Source: Thauera terpenica 58Eu
GTDB taxonomy: Bacteria; Pseudomonadota; Gammaproteobacteria; Burkholderiales; Rhodocyclaceae
NCBI RefSeq assembly: GCF_000443165.1
Contig: NZ_ATJV01000048.1
Coordinates: forward strand, 282,330-346,329
Reading direction: 5' to 3'
DNA: 64,000 nt
A program made the position numbers and the translations under genes. Positions 60,643-64,000 of this stretch are shown here, piece after piece (the first letter of the stretch is position 1; every line of letters begins with the position of its first letter). Under the pieces are notes generated by a model. The model was given only the letters and a program-made list of their open reading frames with translations. It was not told the DNA's origin and did no database searches.

Positions 60643-60932
60643 TTCGTGTCCCAGGGTGCCTTGCGGGCAAACAGGTCGCGCAAACCCTCGTTAGTCTGTT
60701 CGGGGCGCTCAAGCAGATCCATCAGCGCCTGATACTGGCTACCCGAGACCATGAACAATCGTTGATCGAGCAGGGTCTGCTCGGCGGCCAGGCAAGCGCT
60801 GTCAAGAATGAAGTCGGTCAGCGACTTGTGGGCCACCTCGGCGGCACGGCGCAGCACCACCTCTTGTTCGGGGGTGGCGCGCAGCCCAAGTCGGGCGGAG
60901 CGGGCGGAAGGCGACGATGCAACGGCAGTCAT
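60639..60932 (-). CDS. DUF1778 antitoxin (TacA-like)
   Basis: 97 residues. Ribbon-helix-helix start ARLGLRATPEQEVVLRRAAE, KSLTDFILDSACLAAEQTLL, and a toxin-binding tail (MVSGSQYQALMDLLERPEQT). Represses its own operon and blocks the acetyltransferase. Confidence 0.9.
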   Translation of the reverse strand: MTAVASSPSARSARLGLRATPEQEVVLRRAAEVAHKSLTDFILDSACLAAEQTLLDQRLFMVSGSQYQALMDLLERPEQTNEGLRDLFARKAPWDTK

Positions 60933-61321
60933 GGCAGCACCTCTTTTGTTAGATCAACTGCCGCAATGTTAGTACAAGTGACGCACATCGTCTAGTTGCA
61001 CTGGTGACCGGCGGCCTTGGTTGACAACGAACCGGCGCACGTAAGTTGTTGATTTTTCTAGACCGACATCTGCGCCTACCCGCAGGCCAAACGGAGAACA
61101 GAGACGGCTCTGGCCGATTTCAGGCGTTTTGGCTGGTGGTCACCCGCAGCACGGATGGCCAGAACCCCGCGTGGCGCGGGGATTTCAGGCAAGAAAAAGG
61201 GCCCGGAGATTGTCCGAGCCCTTCAATTTGGTGGCGGACGGTTGACCATGTGCTGACTGGCCTCCCGAGCTTATGAGCAGTCCTGCGGTTTGCTGCAGGA
61301 TTGAGAGGGAATTTGCGACCG
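60933..61321. other. Intergenic region between the TacA/TacT-like operon and the TOTE gene
   Basis: 389 bp. Contains the TacA promoter region (near 60950-61000), the dyad CCCCGCG-TGG-CGCGGGG (61165-61181) and a terminator facing the TOTE gene (61192-61223). No gene supported. Confidence 0.6.
61192..61223 (-). terminator. Terminator of the TOTE primase-helicase gene
   Basis: On the minus strand AAGGGC-T-CGGA ... TCCG-G-GCCCTT is followed by TTTCTT, about 100 bp after the gene stop at 61322. Confidence 0.65.
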
Positions 61322-63490
61322 TCATTCGGTCACAGCCACATTACCACCCAATCGGTATCCCATCGCCTTGTAACCAGCCTGCCGCTTGTCCCACATCCTC
61401 AGAAGCGCCGGGTGGCCGGTGTCCACGAAGTCAATGATCCGCACGTCGGCCTTGCAGGCGTGCTCACGGTGCAGGCGCCCGGCGTACTGCTGGAGGGTGC
61501 CTTTCCAGGAAACCGGCATGGCCAGGACCAGCGTGTCCAACGGCGGGTGATCGAAGCCCTCGCCAACCAGCTTCCCGGTCGAAAGTAGAACGCGCGGCGC
61601 ATCGGGCGGCAGTGCATCAAGGTCTGCCACCAGCGCCGATCGCTGCTTCTTTGACATTCGACCGTGCAAAACGAACGGTACCGGTAGCAGGCCGTCGAGC
61701 TCGGTCTTGATGGCATCGAGGTGTTCCGTGCGCTCGGTCAGAACCAGCACCTTGCGTCCCTGACCGACTGCATCACGAACCTCGGAGGCGATGGACTCCG
61801 TTCTTGCCTGGTCATTGGCGAGATATCGAAACACGTCTTGGATACCAGCATCGGTGGGCAGGTCGATACACGTAAAGCGTGAACGAGGCAGCACTTCCAA
61901 GTCGTGTGGCGCGCCAGCGGGGCTGGCCGCCGTGTATCGGATCGGCCCGCACTGCATAAAGATGATGGGCTGTTGCCCGTCGCGGCGAATCGGCGTTGCC
62001 GTCAGGCCCAGCCGGTACTTGGCCTTGGTCCGCTTCAGAATGGCATCAAACGACACAGCGCCAACGTGGTGGCACTCGTCCACAATCACCTGACCATAGT
62101 TTTCTACCAACGGGTTCACTTCGCCCTGTCGGGAGACGGACTGCATCACGGCAATGTCGATCTTGCCCGTAGGTTTGGCTTTGCCACCCCCGATGGTGCC
62201 GACCACGCCCTTTCCGACACCCAGAAAAGCCTGCAGACGTTCCTGCCATTGCTTGAGCAGTTCCGTTCGATGCACAAGCACCAGTGTGTTTACACCCCGG
62301 CGCGCGATCATTGCGGCGGCAGTGACCGTTTTGCCAAAGGCCGTTGGGGCGCACAACACGCCGGTGTCGTGATGCAGCATTCCGGCAACTGCGGACTCCT
62401 GGTCCAGACGCAAAGAGCCGACGAAGGAGATGTCGATGGATTCCCCGCCAAAACGCTCATCGCGCAGGTCACAGGCGATCCCGTTGTCACGCAAAAGATC
62501 CAGCGCAGCATCGAGGCAACCGCGAGGCAAGGCGATGTGCTGCGGGTAGTTCTCCGCACTGCCGATGACACGAGGCTTGTCCCAGACCGACATGCGCATG
62601 GCCTGGGCTTTGTAGAACTCGGGGTTCTGGAAGGCTGCCAGACGGATCAGGCGGTTGGCCAGTGCCTGCGGCAGTTGGGCCTTCTCAAAATAAACCAGAT
62701 TGGCCAGCGTCACGGTCAGCGACTTGGGCATCTGCACAGCCAGCTTATTGGTCGCCGTGCTCTTCCGCTTCCAGGGTGTGGCCAGGTCCTCATCATCGAT
62801 GAAGGTGACGTCAAGTGGATGGACGCCACCTGTGGCACGCAGGATGGTCGGCTCGATGGCGTGTACCGGCATGGGCTGGATAGACGCCAGGAATCCCCAC
62901 TGATTTGGATAAGGTTGCAGGTCAGCGTCGACGAACACGCTGCAGCCACTCTCGCGAGGTGACTTTTGCAGCGGCAAAGCGATCAGGTTGCCGAAGCCGC
63001 CTTTGGGCATCGTGTCCTGGTTCGGGAACAGACGGTCGTAGGACTCCAGATTCAGTTGCCGGGTGCGAGAGCAGGTGTGGCTGATGATGGCGGTGGCAAG
63101 GCGCCGGGCGTCACGTGCAGAAACACGGCTGGCGAAGAAAACCCACGCGTGGGCGCCATTCCCAGACCGAGAGATTTCCAGCGCTGCTGGAACACCCAGT
63201 TCCTCACAGGACTGCATGAAGGCTCGTGCGTCGTCACGCCAGTCGGCCTCGTCAAAGTCTGCGGCGAGGAAGTAACAGGTGTCATCTTCCAGCAGCGGAT
63301 AGACACCAATGGTGTGCTCGCCAGCCAGATGGTCGTAGATCACCGCATCGGACAGTGGGATCAACAGGCGATTGCTGCAATCGCCACACTTGATGCGCGG
63401 CTTTTCGCAGACACCGGCGCGCCATTCGTTGGCGCAGGCCGGTGCATAGCCCGACTTGCCAGAGGTCTTGCTTTCCCATCGGACCGGAAA
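61322..63490 (-). pseudogene. TOTE-system primase-helicase, 5' end removed by IS66
   Basis: 722 codons, open from 63490 to the stop. From the new N-terminus FPVRWESKTSGKSGYAPACA it has a Cys cluster (C in APACANEW, GVCEKP, IKCGDC), then the archaeo-eukaryotic primase domain (CYFLAADFDEADWRDDA, LEISRSGNGAHAWVFF) and an SF2 helicase (CAPTAFGKTVTAAAMI, VIVDECHHV, GLTATPIRRDG, YAGRLHREHACKADV). The start codon and the first part are missing; the frame enters the IS at 63491. An internal TTG at 63364 is not the native start. Confidence 0.85.
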
Positions 63491-63572
63491 GTAAGCGCTC
63501 CACGAACCCCATCCTTACATAGCCGCGGGTGAGGCGGCATGCTCAGGCTTCCGTTTCTCAGGGAGCACGAAC

Positions 63573-63890
63573 ATGTCGGAGCGCAGCGAGTTCTGGTTGT
63601 CGCACCTGTCGGCGATTGAAGCCGAGGGCATCACCACCAAGGCGTATGCCCAGCGTGAGGGGTTGTCGCCGCAAGCGCTCTATCAGTGGCGCAAGCGCCT
63701 GGTGGCCGATGCTCGCCCCCGTCGCACCCAGCGCGGGGGATTCGCTGCGATCCAGATCGAGCCCGCGATCGCAGCCCGCACTGACTGCACGGTGGTGATC
63801 GATTCCGAGCTGCGGCTCGAGTGTGCCGCGCTGCCCAGCGTCGCCTGGCTGGTCGCCTTGTCGGCAGCGCTCTCCGAGCGGGGGCGCTGA
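63573..63890 (+). CDS. tnpA: IS66 TnpA-like HTH protein (second element)
   Basis: 105 residues. SEFWLSHLSAIEAEGITTKA, YAQREGLSPQALYQWRKRLV. SD AGGGAGC. TGATG overlap with tnpB. Confidence 0.9.
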   Translation: MSERSEFWLSHLSAIEAEGITTKAYAQREGLSPQALYQWRKRLVADARPRRTQRGGFAAIQIEPAIAARTDCTVVIDSELRLECAALPSVAWLVALSAALSERGR

Positions 63891-64000
63891 TGCACCCCGG
63901 GCACCGCATCGGCGCGGTGTATCTGTACCGCTCGGTGGTGGATTTCCGCAAATCCATCGGCGGGCTGTCGGCGCTGGTCGAGCAGGAATTGGGTCTGAAC
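63890..64000 (+). CDS. tnpB: IS66 TnpB, N-terminal part (3' partial)
   Basis: First 37 codons: VYLYRSVVDFRKSIGGLSAL is the TnpB signature. Continues beyond the window. Confidence 0.9.
   Translation, partial: MHPGHRIGAVYLYRSVVDFRKSIGGLSALVEQELGLN

Larger units (their letters stand above)
63491..64000 (+). mobile_element. Second IS66-family element, left part (runs off the window)
   Basis: Begins with GTAAGCGCTC, an IS66 end. The tnpA and the start of tnpB follow. Different sequence from the element at 51641. The 8 bp before it (ACCGGAAA) should be duplicated after its right end, outside this window. Confidence 0.85.

Noticed and set aside
1..64000. CRISPR array, rRNA operon or conjugation genes
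   Set aside because: No regularly spaced repeats of CRISPR type, no rRNA sequence and no transfer or structural phage genes were seen.

Overview
The window looks like chromosome of a GC-rich betaproteobacterium of the Rhodocyclales type (Azoarcus, Thauera or Aromatoleum relatives). This rests on the protein sequences, the core translation operon, the redox genes and FNR-like promoter boxes. The genus is an inference; no database search was possible.

Positions 1-18835 are conserved core genome. On the plus strand lie the end of an F420-deazaflavin synthase gene (FbiC/CofH type), a MobA-like nucleotidyltransferase, a PaaI-type thioesterase, a YqhD-like alcohol dehydrogenase and dksA. On the minus strand is a long series read from 18835 down to 4010: alpha/beta hydrolase, PHP phosphatase, YciO/Sua5-like protein, M50 peptidase, scpA, scpB, rluB, then (after a hairpin leader) rimP, nusA, infB, rbfA, truB, rpsO and pnp.

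Positions 19096-31465 are a 12.4 kb genomic island inserted in a tRNA-Thr(UGU) gene. A 46 bp perfect duplication of the 3' part of the tRNA marks both ends. The island carries a tyrosine integrase with repeated arm-type sites, an excisionase-like HTH protein, a phage-like replication set (DUF1376 protein, SF2 helicase, zinc-finger/TOPRIM primase), a lipoprotein and small membrane protein, a repressor with a perfect palindromic operator, and a 950-residue MmeI-type (type IIL) restriction-methylation enzyme.

Positions 31420-50111 are chromosome again: the intact tRNA-Thr, a 53-residue membrane protein behind an excellent LexA box, proQ, an octaheme cytochrome c with its cytochrome b partner, a diguanylate cyclase, a GST, and a sulfur/redox gene set (37.8-43.8 kb: disulfide oxidoreductase, DUF3817, periplasmic DsrE, SLAC1 anion channel, Tat-exported sulfide:quinone oxidoreductase, DUF5368, periplasmic rhodanese). 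Then follow VF530, YghU, a methyltransferase, catalase, a CopD-like membrane protein behind an FNR box, a YiiX-like hydrolase and meso-diaminopimelate dehydrogenase.

Positions 50112-64000 are an accessory zone rich in toxin-antitoxin modules and transposons: Xre/RES, a Phd/YefM antitoxin whose ParE toxin is split by an IS66 element (8 bp target duplication visible), PrlF/YhaV, a Tn552/TniA-like transposon with an ATPase, a recombinase remnant, a zinc-ribbon protein, a TacA/TacT-like pair, and a TOTE-type primase-helicase gene cut at its 5' end by a second IS66 element that runs off the window.
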